Assembly (NCBI RefSeq): GCF_935822925.1
Contig: NZ_CAKXZS010000008.1
Location: 62,001-126,000 of the forward strand
DNA: 64,000 bases
Origin: Mesorhizobium ventifaucium
GTDB lineage: Bacteria; Pseudomonadota; Alphaproteobacteria; Rhizobiales; Rhizobiaceae
Direction: 5' to 3'
Each line of letters begins with the position of its first letter. Positions within the stretch are counted from its first letter, which is position 1. Under the pieces are notes generated by a model. That model worked only from the letters and a program-made list of their open reading frames with translations. It made no database searches and had not been told where the DNA came from. This document shows, in pieces, positions 27,240-35,803 of the stretch. Both the position numbers and the translations under genes were made by a program.

Positions 27240-28052
27240 TCAGGACGGCTCGGTCCGCTCGTTCGCCAATCGCACCAGCACCGTCCTTGTCTGCTCATCG
27301 GCGGGGAAAAAGGATTCGATCGCCAGTTCCGACAGCGTCACGTCGAGCGGCGTGCCGAACACGGTGATGGTGCTGATGAACGACAGCACGGCATCGCCAT
27401 GGGCAAGCCGCAGCGGATGCACGATCGCGTTCGGCTCGACCGGCACCGGCCTTGTGCCGTTCATGCCGGACGGATAGGTCCGAAGCTCGCGTTCCAGTTC
27501 GACCAGAACCGGGTCGCCTGAGGCGTCATTCTGGTGTTTCAGCCGGTCAAGAAGATGCGCGCGCCATTCGGCGAGGTTGACGATGCGCGGCGCGACGCCA
27601 TCCGGGTGCAGGCTGAGCCGCAGCACGTTGACCGGCGGCTTCAGCAAGGAGGGCTCGGCGACGTTGGCCAGGAAAGGGCCGATGGCGGCGTTCGCCGATA
27701 CCAGGTCCCAGTGCCGGTCGACAGCCAGCGCTGGGAAGGGTTCGTGGCCCTTGAGCACGATCTCGACCGCCGCCATCGCCGGCGCCAGCGAGGCATCGGT
27801 GAGCGGACGCTCGCTGAAGCTCGGGGCAAAGCCTGCGGCCAGCAGGAGCTGGTTGCGCTGCCTCAGCGGGATCGACAGCTGCTCGGCCAGGTGCAGCACC
27901 ATGTGGCGCGAGGGTGCCGCGCGGCCGCTTTCCACGAAGCTCAGATGCCGCTGCGAGATTTCGGCTTCCATGGCGAGATCAAGCTGGCTCATACGCCGAC
28001 GCATGCGCCATTCGCGAATGAGGCTGCCGGCGGAAGTCTGGGTTGCTGTCAT
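27240..28052 (-). CDS. XRE-family regulator with MmyB-like ligand-binding domain
   Basis: 270 residues from ATG 28052. The N-terminal helix-turn-helix (about 8-65) contains IREWRMRRRMSQLDLAMEA and ISQRHLSFVESGRAAPS. The remainder matches the MmyB-like PAS-related domain, with VLKGHEPFPALAVDRHWDLV and NVLRLSLHPDG. Proteins of this class usually regulate an adjacent short-chain dehydrogenase or other gene in response to a small ligand, but here the neighbouring gene is the convergent EamA transporter. An ATG 12 codons upstream is possible. Confidence 0.85.
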   Translation of the reverse strand: MTATQTSAGSLIREWRMRRRMSQLDLAMEAEISQRHLSFVESGRAAPSRHMVLHLAEQLSIPLRQRNQLLLAAGFAPSFSERPLTDASLAPAMAAVEIVLKGHEPFPALAVDRHWDLVSANAAIGPFLANVAEPSLLKPPVNVLRLSLHPDGVAPRIVNLAEWRAHLLDRLKHQNDASGDPVLVELERELRTYPSGMNGTRPVPVEPNAIVHPLRLAHGDAVLSFISTITVFGTPLDVTLSELAIESFFPADEQTRTVLVRLANERTEPS

Positions 28053-28122
28053 GAGCGCATGACTAGGCCGGCCGCAGATGCATTTCAATTACCGGGGAGG
28101 TTATTGGTACAGCATCCACTTC

Positions 28123-28296
28123 GGAGATTGGCGAAAGCGGTGATGACAGCCAATCTCCCCCTTTGTGGGGGAGATGCCTGGCAAGGCAGAGGGGGGCGCT
28201 GTCCCACCGACCTATCGGGAGACCACGAAAGTGGGCGATCCTTCGCGCCCCCTCTGGCCTGCCGGCAATCTCCCCCCACGAGGGCGGAGATTGGCC
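28123..28296. repeat. Long imperfect palindrome, repeat family A
   Basis: It opens with GGAGATTGGCGAAAGC and contains the hairpin AATCTCCCCCTTTGTGGGGGAGAT, then GGCAAGGCAGAGGGGG, a middle stretch, and the reverse complement GCCCCCTCTGGCCTGCC with AATCTCCCCCC...GGAGATTGGCC at the far side. The same blocks occur at 40936-41110 and a single hairpin at 50610-50632. Between the XRE and UDG genes. Confidence 0.82.
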
Positions 28297-28308
28297 AACC
28301 TTGAACCT

Positions 28309-29196
28309 TCAGCCCAGCGTCCGCAGTTTCGCCTTCACTTCAAGGAAATCCCGCCACGCCAGCTTCTTGTGCGCGGGGGTTCTCAAGAGATAGGCCGGAT
28401 GAAGCGTCGGCATGGCTGGAATGGCAATGCCGGCGGCGGTCGTGTGGACGCGCCAGTTGCCGCGCAGCCGCAGGATGCCCTCTGTGGTGTTGAGAAGGGT
28501 GTTTGCCGAGGGGCCGCCCAAATTGACCAGCACCTTCGGATTGACCAGCTCGATCTGCCGTTCGATGAACGGCCGGCAAATCTCGGTCTCGTGCAGCGTC
28601 GGCGTGCGGTTGCCCGGCGGCCGCCAGGGGATGACATTGGCGATGTAGGCCGAGGTCCGGTCGAGGCCGATCGCGGCCAGCATCCGGTCGAGCAGCCGGC
28701 CCGAGCGGCCGACGAACGGCAATCCCTCGATGTCCTCGTCGCGCCCGGGCGCCTCGCCGACCAGCATCACCGCGGCATTCGGATTTCCGTCGGCGAACAC
28801 CAGGTTCTTGGCGGTGAATTTGAGGTTGCAGCCGTCGAAAGCCGCCATGTACTGGCGAAGCTCGTCCAGGGTCGCCGCCGTCGTCGCCAATTGGCGAGCC
28901 AATGCCGCTTGCTGCTCGTCGGGCACTGTCACCGTACCGGACGGCGCGCGCACCGCCGGTGCCGCAGCTTGCCATTCGCCCATTTGGGCGCGTGACAGGC
29001 TTGTCGAGCGTGGCAGCGCTGCGTTTTCACCGGTTGGCGGCGTAACTGTCGCTGGCGCCCGCTCAGGCGGCTTTGACGCAGTCTCGGCAAACCTGTTCAG
29101 CGGCTCCTCTTCGAGCGCGTCATCGACCCCGGCGCTGGCGTAGAAGGCCAGCAGGTCGGCAATATCAGGTCGGTTGTCTCGGGAAACGGCAGTCAT
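28309..29196 (-). CDS. Uracil-DNA glycosylase, family 4-like
   Basis: 295 residues from ATG 29196 (MTAVSRDNRPDIADLLAFY); an ATG 20 codons upstream is possible. A poorly conserved N-terminal 100 residues precedes the catalytic domain with the motif GEAPGRDEDIEGLPFVGRSG and the late TLHPAYLLR segment. The enzyme removes uracil from DNA. Family 4 enzymes usually hold a 4Fe-4S cluster through four Cys; in this catalytic domain only two are evident (FDGC and TEICRPF), so the cluster may be lost or liganded differently. A family 5 enzyme is encoded at 56861-57538. Confidence 0.88.
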   Translation of the reverse strand: MTAVSRDNRPDIADLLAFYASAGVDDALEEEPLNRFAETASKPPERAPATVTPPTGENAALPRSTSLSRAQMGEWQAAAPAVRAPSGTVTVPDEQQAALARQLATTAATLDELRQYMAAFDGCNLKFTAKNLVFADGNPNAAVMLVGEAPGRDEDIEGLPFVGRSGRLLDRMLAAIGLDRTSAYIANVIPWRPPGNRTPTLHETEICRPFIERQIELVNPKVLVNLGGPSANTLLNTTEGILRLRGNWRVHTTAAGIAIPAMPTLHPAYLLRTPAHKKLAWRDFLEVKAKLRTLG

Positions 29197-29324
29197 GCTT
29201 TCACATTCAGCCGCGCGGCAGGAATTTGCAACATCGTGATTGGCGCGATGCTTCATGATTTCGTCACCCTGGGGCGGAGCTGGAGCGAAGCGACGCTGCG
29301 AAGACCCTGGAATGACGAAGTAGT

Positions 29325-29969
29325 TCAGCTCGACGGTATCCGCGGATCCTGCACCAGATAGAACGTCCAGCGCGGTGTGTAGTCGGTGATCAGGTAATCG
29401 AATTTTGCTGTCTTCAACGGGTCGATCTTGCCGCTCTTGAACAGCAACCGGTCATAGGGTTCGAAGTCGCGATCGAAATCGGCAAAGCTGCTCGACCCGA
29501 TGTTGTCAGGCGTTTTGTTGCGCTGGTCGAACGACAGCCCGTCGCCGAACACGCTCGGCCGGTGGAGTATCTCCTGGAGCTCGAACTGGAACTCGACCCA
29601 GGCCTGGCCGCTGTTGTTGAGCACATCGATGCGCATATACATGAGGCCGTTGGCAAATTGGCCCGCAGTGCCGAAGGGCTGGATCGGCTTCGTCGTGCGG
29701 ATCGTCAGTGTCACTGGTGTCGCCGAATTCAGCTCTTCGGTGATGACAAGCGGGTCCTCCTTTGTCCCGATGCCCGAGGCGCTGGTGATACGGAAGCCGC
29801 CCAGCTCGTCGGAAAAGGAGTAGGCTCCGGCCACCCAGACCTTTTGCGGCTCGGCGTGGGCGCCAACGGACGCCAGCGGCAAAAGGGCCAAAACGAGCGC
29901 CCGGCAAATCCGTCCGGGCGACGAAAAAAAGCGCGTCGATGAAAAGCCGGATGGCCCGTATGTGCGCAT
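29325..29969 (-). CDS. Exported hypothetical protein, 214 residues
   Basis: The N-terminus has a basic region followed by a hydrophobic core and A-x-A (ALVLALLPLASVGAHA), a signal peptide with an unusually long n-region, so the true start could be internal. The mature part, rich in beta strands (VWVAGAYSFSDELGGFRITS, then PVTLTIRTTKPIQPFG), resembles no family I can name. It has no Cys in the mature part. Likely periplasmic. It faces ETF-QO divergently with about 250 bases between the starts. Confidence 0.7.
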   Translation of the reverse strand: MRTYGPSGFSSTRFFSSPGRICRALVLALLPLASVGAHAEPQKVWVAGAYSFSDELGGFRITSASGIGTKEDPLVITEELNSATPVTLTIRTTKPIQPFGTAGQFANGLMYMRIDVLNNSGQAWVEFQFELQEILHRPSVFGDGLSFDQRNKTPDNIGSSSFADFDRDFEPYDRLLFKSGKIDPLKTAKFDYLITDYTPRWTFYLVQDPRIPSS

Positions 29970-30217
29970 GGTTCGAAGTATGGCCGATAAGCAAGCCGTC
30001 GAACAATTAAAAAACGTCGGGGCAACGGCTCACTTTGCAATGGCTTGACCCGGATCGATGTTCCGGTGACCGCAAATCGCGATTTTGTAGTACGACGCGC
30101 GCGACTTTTGACGAAATCGGCATTGTCACGTCAGCGCCGGTTTCGCGTCGCGAATTGATGCGCTATGCAGCGGATAAGCCAGCAAGATGCGCAAATGCGG
30201 CAGCCAGTGAGGGGTTG

Positions 30218-31897
30218 ATGAGCGAGATCGAACGCGAAAGCATGGAATTCGACGTGGTCATCGTCGGCGCCGGTCCGGCCGGCCTTGCTGCCGCGATCCG
30301 TCTCAAGCAGGTCAATCCCGAGCTTTCCGTCGTCGTCCTGGAAAAGGGTGGCGAAGTCGGCGCCCACATCCTGTCCGGCGCCGTCGTCGATCCGATCGGC
30401 ATCGACCGGCTGCTGCCGGGCTGGCGTGACGAGGAGGGACATCCGTTCAAGACGCCGGTCACGGCAGACCATTTCCTGGTCCTTGGCCCCGCCGGTTCGT
30501 TCCGCCTGCCCAATATCCTGATGCCGCCGCTGATGAACAACCACGGCAACTACATCGTTTCGCTCGGCAATGTCTGTCGCTGGCTGGCGACCAAGGCCGA
30601 GGCGCTGGGCGTTGAGATCTATCCGGGCTTTGCCGCCGTGGATCTCATTTACAGTGGCGAGGGCGCGGTCACCGGCGTTGTCACCGGCGACATGGGCGTC
30701 GAGAAGGATGGCACGCATGGCCCGGGCTTCGCGCCGGGCATGGCGCTGATGGGCAAATATGTGCTGATCGGAGAGGGCGCGCGCGGCTCGCTGGCCAAGC
30801 AGCTGATCGCCAAATACCATCTTTCCGACGGCCGCGAGCCCGGCAAATACGGCATCGGTCTCAAGGAGCTCTGGCAGGTCAAGCCGGAGAACCACCGGCC
30901 AGGCCTTGTCCAGCACTCCTTCGGCTGGCCGCTCGACATGAAGACCGGCGGCGGCTCCTTCCTCTACCATCTGGAAGACAACCAGGTGGCGGTCGGCTTC
31001 GTCGTCCACCTCAACTACAAGAACCCCTATCTGTCGCCGTTCGACGAGTTCCAGCGCTTCAAGACCCACCCGGCGATCAGGGGCACATTCGAGGGCGGCA
31101 AGCGGCTCGGCTATGGCGCCCGTGCCATCACCGAGGGTGGCTGGCAGTCGGTGCCGAAACTGTCCTTTCCCGGCGGCGCGCTGATCGGTTGTGCTGCCGG
31201 CTTCGTCAACGTGCCGCGCATCAAGGGTTCGCACAATGCCGTGCTCTCCGGAATGCTGGCGGCCGAGCATGTCGCCGAGGCGATCGGCGCCGGCCGCGCC
31301 AATGACGAACTGGCTTCCTACGAGGCGGCATGGCGGGCAACCGACATCGGCAAGGATTTGAAGAAGGTGCGCAACGTCAAGCCATTGTGGTCGCGCTTCG
31401 GCACCGTCGTCGGCGTCGGCATCGGCGGCCTCGACATGTGGCTGAATTCGCTGTTCGGCTTCTCGCCTTTTGGCACGCTGAAGCACGGCAATGCCGATTA
31501 TGCGACGCTGGAGCCGGCCGCCAGGCATAAGAAGATCGCCTATCCGAAGCCGGATGGTGTGCTCACCTTCGACCGCCTGTCCTCGGTGTTTCTCTCCAAC
31601 ACCAACCACGAGGAAAACGAGCCCGTCCACCTGCTGGTCGCGGATATGGATCTGCAGCAGCGTTCCGAGCACGATGTCTATGCCGGGCCCTCGACACGCT
31701 ACTGCCCGGCCGGCGTCTACGAATGGGTCGACAAGGATGGCAACGCCGCCGCCGATTCCGCAGCGAAGGACGTGCGCTTTGTCATCAACGCGCAAAACTG
31801 CGTCCACTGCAAGACCTGCGACATCAAGGACCCGAACCGAAACATTACCTGGGTGCCGCCACAAGGTGGAGAGGGACCAGTCTACCAAAACATGTAG
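30218..31897 (+). CDS. Electron transfer flavoprotein-ubiquinone oxidoreductase
   Basis: 559 residues from ATG 30218 with GAGGGG upstream. The FAD-binding VVIVGAGPAGLAAAIRL is near residue 12; the ubiquinone/membrane region is in the middle; the C-terminal ferredoxin-like domain carries NCVHCKTCDIKDPNRNITW, giving the 4Fe-4S cluster, together with CPAGVYEW. It takes electrons from ETF, which is reduced by acyl-CoA dehydrogenases such as the isovaleryl-CoA dehydrogenase at 43943-45106, and passes them to ubiquinone at the inner membrane. The last four codons and stop are duplicated immediately downstream. Confidence 0.97.
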   Translation: MSEIERESMEFDVVIVGAGPAGLAAAIRLKQVNPELSVVVLEKGGEVGAHILSGAVVDPIGIDRLLPGWRDEEGHPFKTPVTADHFLVLGPAGSFRLPNILMPPLMNNHGNYIVSLGNVCRWLATKAEALGVEIYPGFAAVDLIYSGEGAVTGVVTGDMGVEKDGTHGPGFAPGMALMGKYVLIGEGARGSLAKQLIAKYHLSDGREPGKYGIGLKELWQVKPENHRPGLVQHSFGWPLDMKTGGGSFLYHLEDNQVAVGFVVHLNYKNPYLSPFDEFQRFKTHPAIRGTFEGGKRLGYGARAITEGGWQSVPKLSFPGGALIGCAAGFVNVPRIKGSHNAVLSGMLAAEHVAEAIGAGRANDELASYEAAWRATDIGKDLKKVRNVKPLWSRFGTVVGVGIGGLDMWLNSLFGFSPFGTLKHGNADYATLEPAARHKKIAYPKPDGVLTFDRLSSVFLSNTNHEENEPVHLLVADMDLQQRSEHDVYAGPSTRYCPAGVYEWVDKDGNAAADSAAKDVRFVINAQNCVHCKTCDIKDPNRNITWVPPQGGEGPVYQNM

Positions 31898-31914
31898 TCT
31901 ACCAGAACATGTAG
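31881..31914 (+). repeat. 17-bp tandem duplication across the ETF-QO stop codon
   Basis: TCTACCAAAACATGTAG at 31881-31897 is followed at once by TCTACCAGAACATGTAG (one mismatch). The first copy encodes the C-terminal YQNM and stop; the second repeats them after the stop codon. Confidence 0.95.
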
Positions 31915-32061
31915 CCCCAGCAAGCCAGATCGGCCCGGCGGCCGTCTCGACCGCCGACCAAAAATGAAAGCCGGTGAAGGCCTATTATATGTGCGGCGTC
32001 TAAAAGAAGTTGAAGCGGGGCGGCGCTTGTGGTTCCATTCTTTCTGACCCGGGAGATGACC

Positions 32062-32667
32062 ATGCGCCTGGCGGTTCTGACGTGCCTTGTGGCGATTGGC
32101 GGCTTGTGCGGCTTCGCACCGTCGGCATTGGCTGACACGAAGGTGCTGGTCAAGACCCGGACCTACGACATCATTGGAACCACGGGCGCCGCCCTGATCG
32201 AGGCCATGGACCGCAACGGTCCGAAGCGGCACGGCTTCATGACGCACGCCATCGCGCTGGCCGCCTATACCGTCGATTGGGACCTTGAGGTCACAAGGGA
32301 GGGTGGTGTCTGCCGTCTGCGGCAGGCCAATGGCACACTCGATCTCACCTACACCTTGCCGCGTTTGGCCTCAGCCGCGACACCGGCGCTGCAGAAGCGC
32401 TGGAAGCGGTTTTTCGCGGGCGTTCGTGCTCACGAGCATCACCATGGCCGCATCGCCAGGACAATGATGCGGGCGACCGAAAGATCGATCACTGGACTGG
32501 AGTTCGCCGACAACTTGTTTTGCAGCAAGACGCACCGCGAGGCGAGGCGCCGGATCAAGGCCGTCTATGCCGAATACGAGGCGAAACAGAACGCCTTCGA
32601 CGCGCGCGAGCATCGCGAAGGCGGCCATGTCGAGCACCTCATCAGGGCGCTGTTGCGCAAGCAGTAG
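32062..32667 (+). CDS. DUF922 family, putative periplasmic zinc protease
   Basis: 201 residues from ATG 32062, which has GGGAG at good spacing and opens a signal peptide (MRLAVLTCLVAIGGLCGF, A-x-A near 24). The mature protein has YDIIGTTGAALIEAM and YTVDWDLEV, and the motif VRAHEHHHGRIA, which fits the HExxH zinc site of the DUF922 family. Two Cys (VCRLR and LFCSK) could form a disulfide. It is probably a periplasmic metalloprotease; no substrate is known. Tail-to-tail with the EEP gene, one base apart. Confidence 0.85.
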   Translation: MRLAVLTCLVAIGGLCGFAPSALADTKVLVKTRTYDIIGTTGAALIEAMDRNGPKRHGFMTHAIALAAYTVDWDLEVTREGGVCRLRQANGTLDLTYTLPRLASAATPALQKRWKRFFAGVRAHEHHHGRIARTMMRATERSITGLEFADNLFCSKTHREARRRIKAVYAEYEAKQNAFDAREHREGGHVEHLIRALLRKQ

Positions 32668-32668
32668 C

Positions 32669-33727
32669 TCAGCCTCGGGGCCTGCCGTTCTGTCGCACGG
32701 ATGCCGTCGCAGTTTCATGTTCGTCGACTGGCTTCTTCTGTTCCGGCCTGAGCGAGAATTCCACCATCAGCGGAAGATGGTCGGAGCCCGTGCCTTCCAG
32801 CCGCGACACCGAACGGATGAGAACCGCGCCCTTGCTGAAAACCTGGTCGATCGGCAGTCCGGCGAAGCGCAGGAAATCCGGCAACTCGATATAGAGCCAG
32901 GTCGGCCCCGGCGAAGGCGCCACGGTCAGCTTGCCAAGATTTGCGACGCGCCGCACGGCGGCGCTCCACGGCACTGCATTGCAGTCGCCTGCCATGATCG
33001 ATGTCTCGCCAAGCGAGGCGAACTCCCCCGACAATTCGCCGATCTGCGGTGACTGGTGGCGCGGCCATGGCCAGGTGAGGTGCACGGCGGCGACGTCGAC
33101 GTTGGTTCCGCCGAAATCGACCGTCGCGATGGCCATCGCGCCGCGGCCATCGCAGCGCGGTTGCGTGCCGGCGGCAAACGGCCGTCTGGACAGCAGCGCA
33201 ACGCCGAAAACGCCATTGGGGTAGGGGCAGAGGATCCGGTAAGGGTAGGCGCTGGCAAGATGGCCAAGCTTCGCCTTCCACATGTCGGACACCTCATCGA
33301 GGGTGATCACATCAGGCTGGGTCCGGCCGATCAGCGACAGGACTTTTTCAGGCGTTGGATTGTTGAACCGCAAGTTCATCTGCAGCAGGCGGTAGACCGC
33401 TTGGTCACCGGGGTAGACCGCCTGGTCGCCGGCCTCGGCTTCGTAGGCTGCCTGGACCGGCCACAGGCGGGGCACCGACAGGGCGTTCGAGGTGGTGGCA
33501 AACGCAGCCACTGCAAAGAGCAGCGCTGTGGCCGCCTGTAGGCGAAACGAGGTCGCCAGCAGTGGCAGCGCGCAAAGCGTCATCAGCACGGCAAGATGAA
33601 CGCGGAAATGAGCGAAGGAATCGAAGGCCGGATGCAGCGTTCCGAAAAACCCGGCCACCAGCGCGACCGAGAAGACGAGCATTGCTACGAACGCCATCGA
33701 AGCCATCATGTCTCGAACGGGTGCCAT
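32669..33727 (-). CDS. Membrane-anchored endonuclease/exonuclease/phosphatase family protein
   Basis: 352 residues. Three hydrophobic segments lie in the first 90 residues (MAFVAMLVFSVALVAGFF, VLMTLCALPLLA, ALLFAVAAFATT). The EEP domain follows, with RLLQMNLRF, PDVITLDEVSD, VHLTWPW, IMAGDCNAVPWS and the closing GSDHLPLMVEF; these carry the usual Asn, Glu, His and Asp positions of the fold. The soluble domain is probably periplasmic. Between the membrane part and the EEP domain is a doubled GDQAVYP/GDQAVYR heptapeptide (33389-33430), a 21-bp tandem duplication. Confidence 0.88.
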   Translation of the reverse strand: MAPVRDMMASMAFVAMLVFSVALVAGFFGTLHPAFDSFAHFRVHLAVLMTLCALPLLATSFRLQAATALLFAVAAFATTSNALSVPRLWPVQAAYEAEAGDQAVYPGDQAVYRLLQMNLRFNNPTPEKVLSLIGRTQPDVITLDEVSDMWKAKLGHLASAYPYRILCPYPNGVFGVALLSRRPFAAGTQPRCDGRGAMAIATVDFGGTNVDVAAVHLTWPWPRHQSPQIGELSGEFASLGETSIMAGDCNAVPWSAAVRRVANLGKLTVAPSPGPTWLYIELPDFLRFAGLPIDQVFSKGAVLIRSVSRLEGTGSDHLPLMVEFSLRPEQKKPVDEHETATASVRQNGRPRG

Positions 33728-33815
33728 CTACTTTGCTTATCGGCAGAAATGCAGCCCAAAGCAAGATTACGAAATGCCGTGCCGCGCTGTTACCAAGGTC
33801 GCAGGCCGAGCGGTG

Positions 33816-35318
33816 CTACTGGAACGCCGTCTCCGAAAAGCTTCTGAGCTTGCGCGAATGCAACCGTTCCATCGGCATCTCGGCCAGCTTTTCCATCGCC
33901 CTGATGCCGATCGTCAAATGCTGTGCCACCTGCCGCTTGTAGAATTCGGTCGCCATGCCTGGCAGCTTCAATTCGCCATGCAGGGGCTTGTCGGAGACGC
34001 AAAGCAGCGTACCGTAGGGTACGCGGAAGCGGAAGCCATTGGCCGCGATCGTCGCCGACTCCATGTCGAGCGCGATCGCCCGTGACTGCGACAGCCGCTG
34101 CACCGGCCCACGCTGGTCGCGCAACTCCCAGTTGCGGTTGTCGATGGTGGCAACGGTGCCGGTGCGCATGATACGCTTGAGGTCATAGCCGGAAAGGCCG
34201 GTGACTTCGGCGACCGCCTCCTGCAGCGCCACCTGGATTTCGGCCAGGGGCGGGATCGGCACCCAGACCGGAAGGTCATCGTCCAGTACATGGTCTTCCC
34301 GCACATAGGCATGCGCCAGCACATAGTCGCCCAGCGCCTGGGTGTTGCGCAGGCCGGCGCAATGGCCGAGCATTACCCAGGCATGCGGCCTGAGCACCGC
34401 AATGTGGTCGGTGATCGTCTTGGCGTTGGAGGGGCCGACGCCGATATTGACCATGGTGATGCCGCCATGATTCGGCTTCTTCAGATGATAGGCCGGCATC
34501 TGCGGCAGGCGCGGCGGCGCCACGCCATGGCTGGGCGCGCTTTGTCCAGCCTTGGTGACGACGTTTCCCGGCTCGACGAATTCGACGTATCCGCCGCCGC
34601 CTTTCGCCATCAGATCGTGCGCACGGGCGACGAATTCGTCGATGTAGAACTGGTAATTGGTGAACAGCACGAAATTCTGGAAATGCTGCGGACTGGTCGC
34701 CGTGTAGTGCGACATCCGGTGCAGCGAGTAGTCGATGCGTTGCGCCGTGAACGCCGCCAATGGCCTGGCTTCGCCCAACGCAACTTCGAACGTGCCGTTG
34801 GCGATCTGGTCGTCGGTGCCGTCGAGATCCGGCACGTCGAACAGGTCACGGATCGGCCGCCTGATGCGCTCGGCTGCCGCGCCGTCGACATGGGAGCCTT
34901 CCAGGAACGCGAAATGCAGCGGGATGGGCGTCGTCGATTCCGAAACCGTGACCGGAACGCCGTGATTGCGCATGATCAGGCGAAGCTGTTCGATGAGATA
35001 GCGTTCGAAAAGGGCGGGCTGGGTTATGGTGGTCGAGAAATGCCCGGGCGTCGGCATATGGCCGTAAGCCTGCCGCGAGTCGATCTGGGTGAACGAAGTC
35101 GTGGTGACACCGACCTCCGGATAAAAGGCCCGGTAGCGCTTGTTGTTGTCGCCGCCTGCGGCGAGCGCCGTAAACGAATCGCGCAGGAATTTGGTGTTGC
35201 GGTCGTAGAGGGCCTGCAAGGCCGCGACAGCCTTTCCTGCATCATTGAAGATCTGCCGGCCAAACGGCTCCGGCATCACGATTGAGTCTATAGCTTGGGG
35301 ATAGATTCGCTTTTCCAT
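33816..35318 (-). CDS. amn: AMP nucleosidase
   Basis: 500 residues from ATG 35318; an ATG eight codons upstream is also possible. The N-terminal domain leads (PFGRQIFNDAGKAVAALQALY), then the purine phosphorylase-like catalytic domain with GGITMVNIGVGPSNAKTITDH, LGHCAGLRNTQALGDYVLA and ALDMESATIAANGFRFRVPYG. It splits AMP into adenine and ribose 5-phosphate, regulating the AMP pool. No neighbours suggest a special role. Confidence 0.95.
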   Translation of the reverse strand: MEKRIYPQAIDSIVMPEPFGRQIFNDAGKAVAALQALYDRNTKFLRDSFTALAAGGDNNKRYRAFYPEVGVTTTSFTQIDSRQAYGHMPTPGHFSTTITQPALFERYLIEQLRLIMRNHGVPVTVSESTTPIPLHFAFLEGSHVDGAAAERIRRPIRDLFDVPDLDGTDDQIANGTFEVALGEARPLAAFTAQRIDYSLHRMSHYTATSPQHFQNFVLFTNYQFYIDEFVARAHDLMAKGGGGYVEFVEPGNVVTKAGQSAPSHGVAPPRLPQMPAYHLKKPNHGGITMVNIGVGPSNAKTITDHIAVLRPHAWVMLGHCAGLRNTQALGDYVLAHAYVREDHVLDDDLPVWVPIPPLAEIQVALQEAVAEVTGLSGYDLKRIMRTGTVATIDNRNWELRDQRGPVQRLSQSRAIALDMESATIAANGFRFRVPYGTLLCVSDKPLHGELKLPGMATEFYKRQVAQHLTIGIRAMEKLAEMPMERLHSRKLRSFSETAFQ

Positions 35319-35405
35319 GACCCAATATAGAGGCTTGGCCATGCGGTTGGGAGGGGGCCAAAGGGTCGTTTTTTATTTTTGAATGGTTCGATGAAGGCCG
35401 ATTGC

Positions 35406-35600
35406 CTAACCACGCCGCAGGCTAACCAACAGCACAAAGCCGACGCCGGTCTTCTTCAGCGCTGGCGCTTCGATCGTCGAGCCGGCATCGGCGCGCATCG
35501 TCGGCACGGCCAGAACCGGCGCTGCAAGAACCATCAGGATGAGCGTCGCCCGCGGCACAAGCCGAAGGGTCTTGAGGGCGTTGGCGACGATGCGGTTCAT
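35406..35600 (-). CDS. Small membrane or exported protein, 64 residues
   Basis: ATG 35600 follows a purine-rich GAGAGAAG. The sequence MNRIVANALKTLRLVPRATL continues into a hydrophobic stretch (LILMVLAAPVLAVPT) that could be a signal peptide or single anchor, and ends in a second hydrophobic patch (GVGFVLLVSLRRG). No Cys and no family recognised. It follows the 55-residue gene on the same strand by 35 bases, so they probably form one transcript. Confidence 0.5.
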   Translation of the reverse strand: MNRIVANALKTLRLVPRATLILMVLAAPVLAVPTMRADAGSTIEAPALKKTGVGFVLLVSLRRG

Positions 35601-35635
35601 GGCTTGTTGCTTCTCTCTGGGGGTTTTTGTCGGCG

Positions 35636-35803
35636 TCAATGGCGAAAGTGGCTCGGGCAACCGAACCGGCAGGAATTGGCCTGGTCCCAGGAGCGGGCCA
35701 ATTCCTGCCGGTTCGGCCGCCCGGCCTCGGCAACGAGGATGGCGAACGACATGCCGAACAGGCTCATCAGCAGGCAGACGATGGTGAAGCGGCGGGCGAA
35801 CAT
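35636..35803 (-). CDS. Small secreted or anchored protein, 55 residues, containing a hairpin
   Basis: ATG 35803 has an excellent AGAAGGAGA site. The product begins MFARRFTIVCLLMSLFGMSF, a signal-like segment, followed by ILVAEAGRPNRQELARSWDQ and a Cys-containing tail (ANSCRFGCPSHFRH, C-x3-C). Codons for RPNRQELA and QANSCRFG correspond to the two arms of a perfect 21-bp inverted repeat, so the same RNA both codes and folds. No family recognised. Confidence 0.55.
   Translation of the reverse strand: MFARRFTIVCLLMSLFGMSFAILVAEAGRPNRQELARSWDQANSCRFGCPSHFRH
35661..35716. repeat. Perfect 21-bp inverted repeat with 14-base loop
   Basis: Left arm 35661-35681 begins CCGAACCGGCAGG and the right arm 35696-35716 is its exact complement; the loop is TGGTCCCAGGAGCG. 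No T-run follows on either side, so it does not look like a simple terminator. It sits within the 55-residue minus-strand gene and upstream of the 64-residue gene. Confidence 0.95.

Noticed and set aside
30131..31888. A 585-codon minus-strand frame
   Set aside because: Antisense to ETF-QO, with composition typical of a shadow frame and no family motif.
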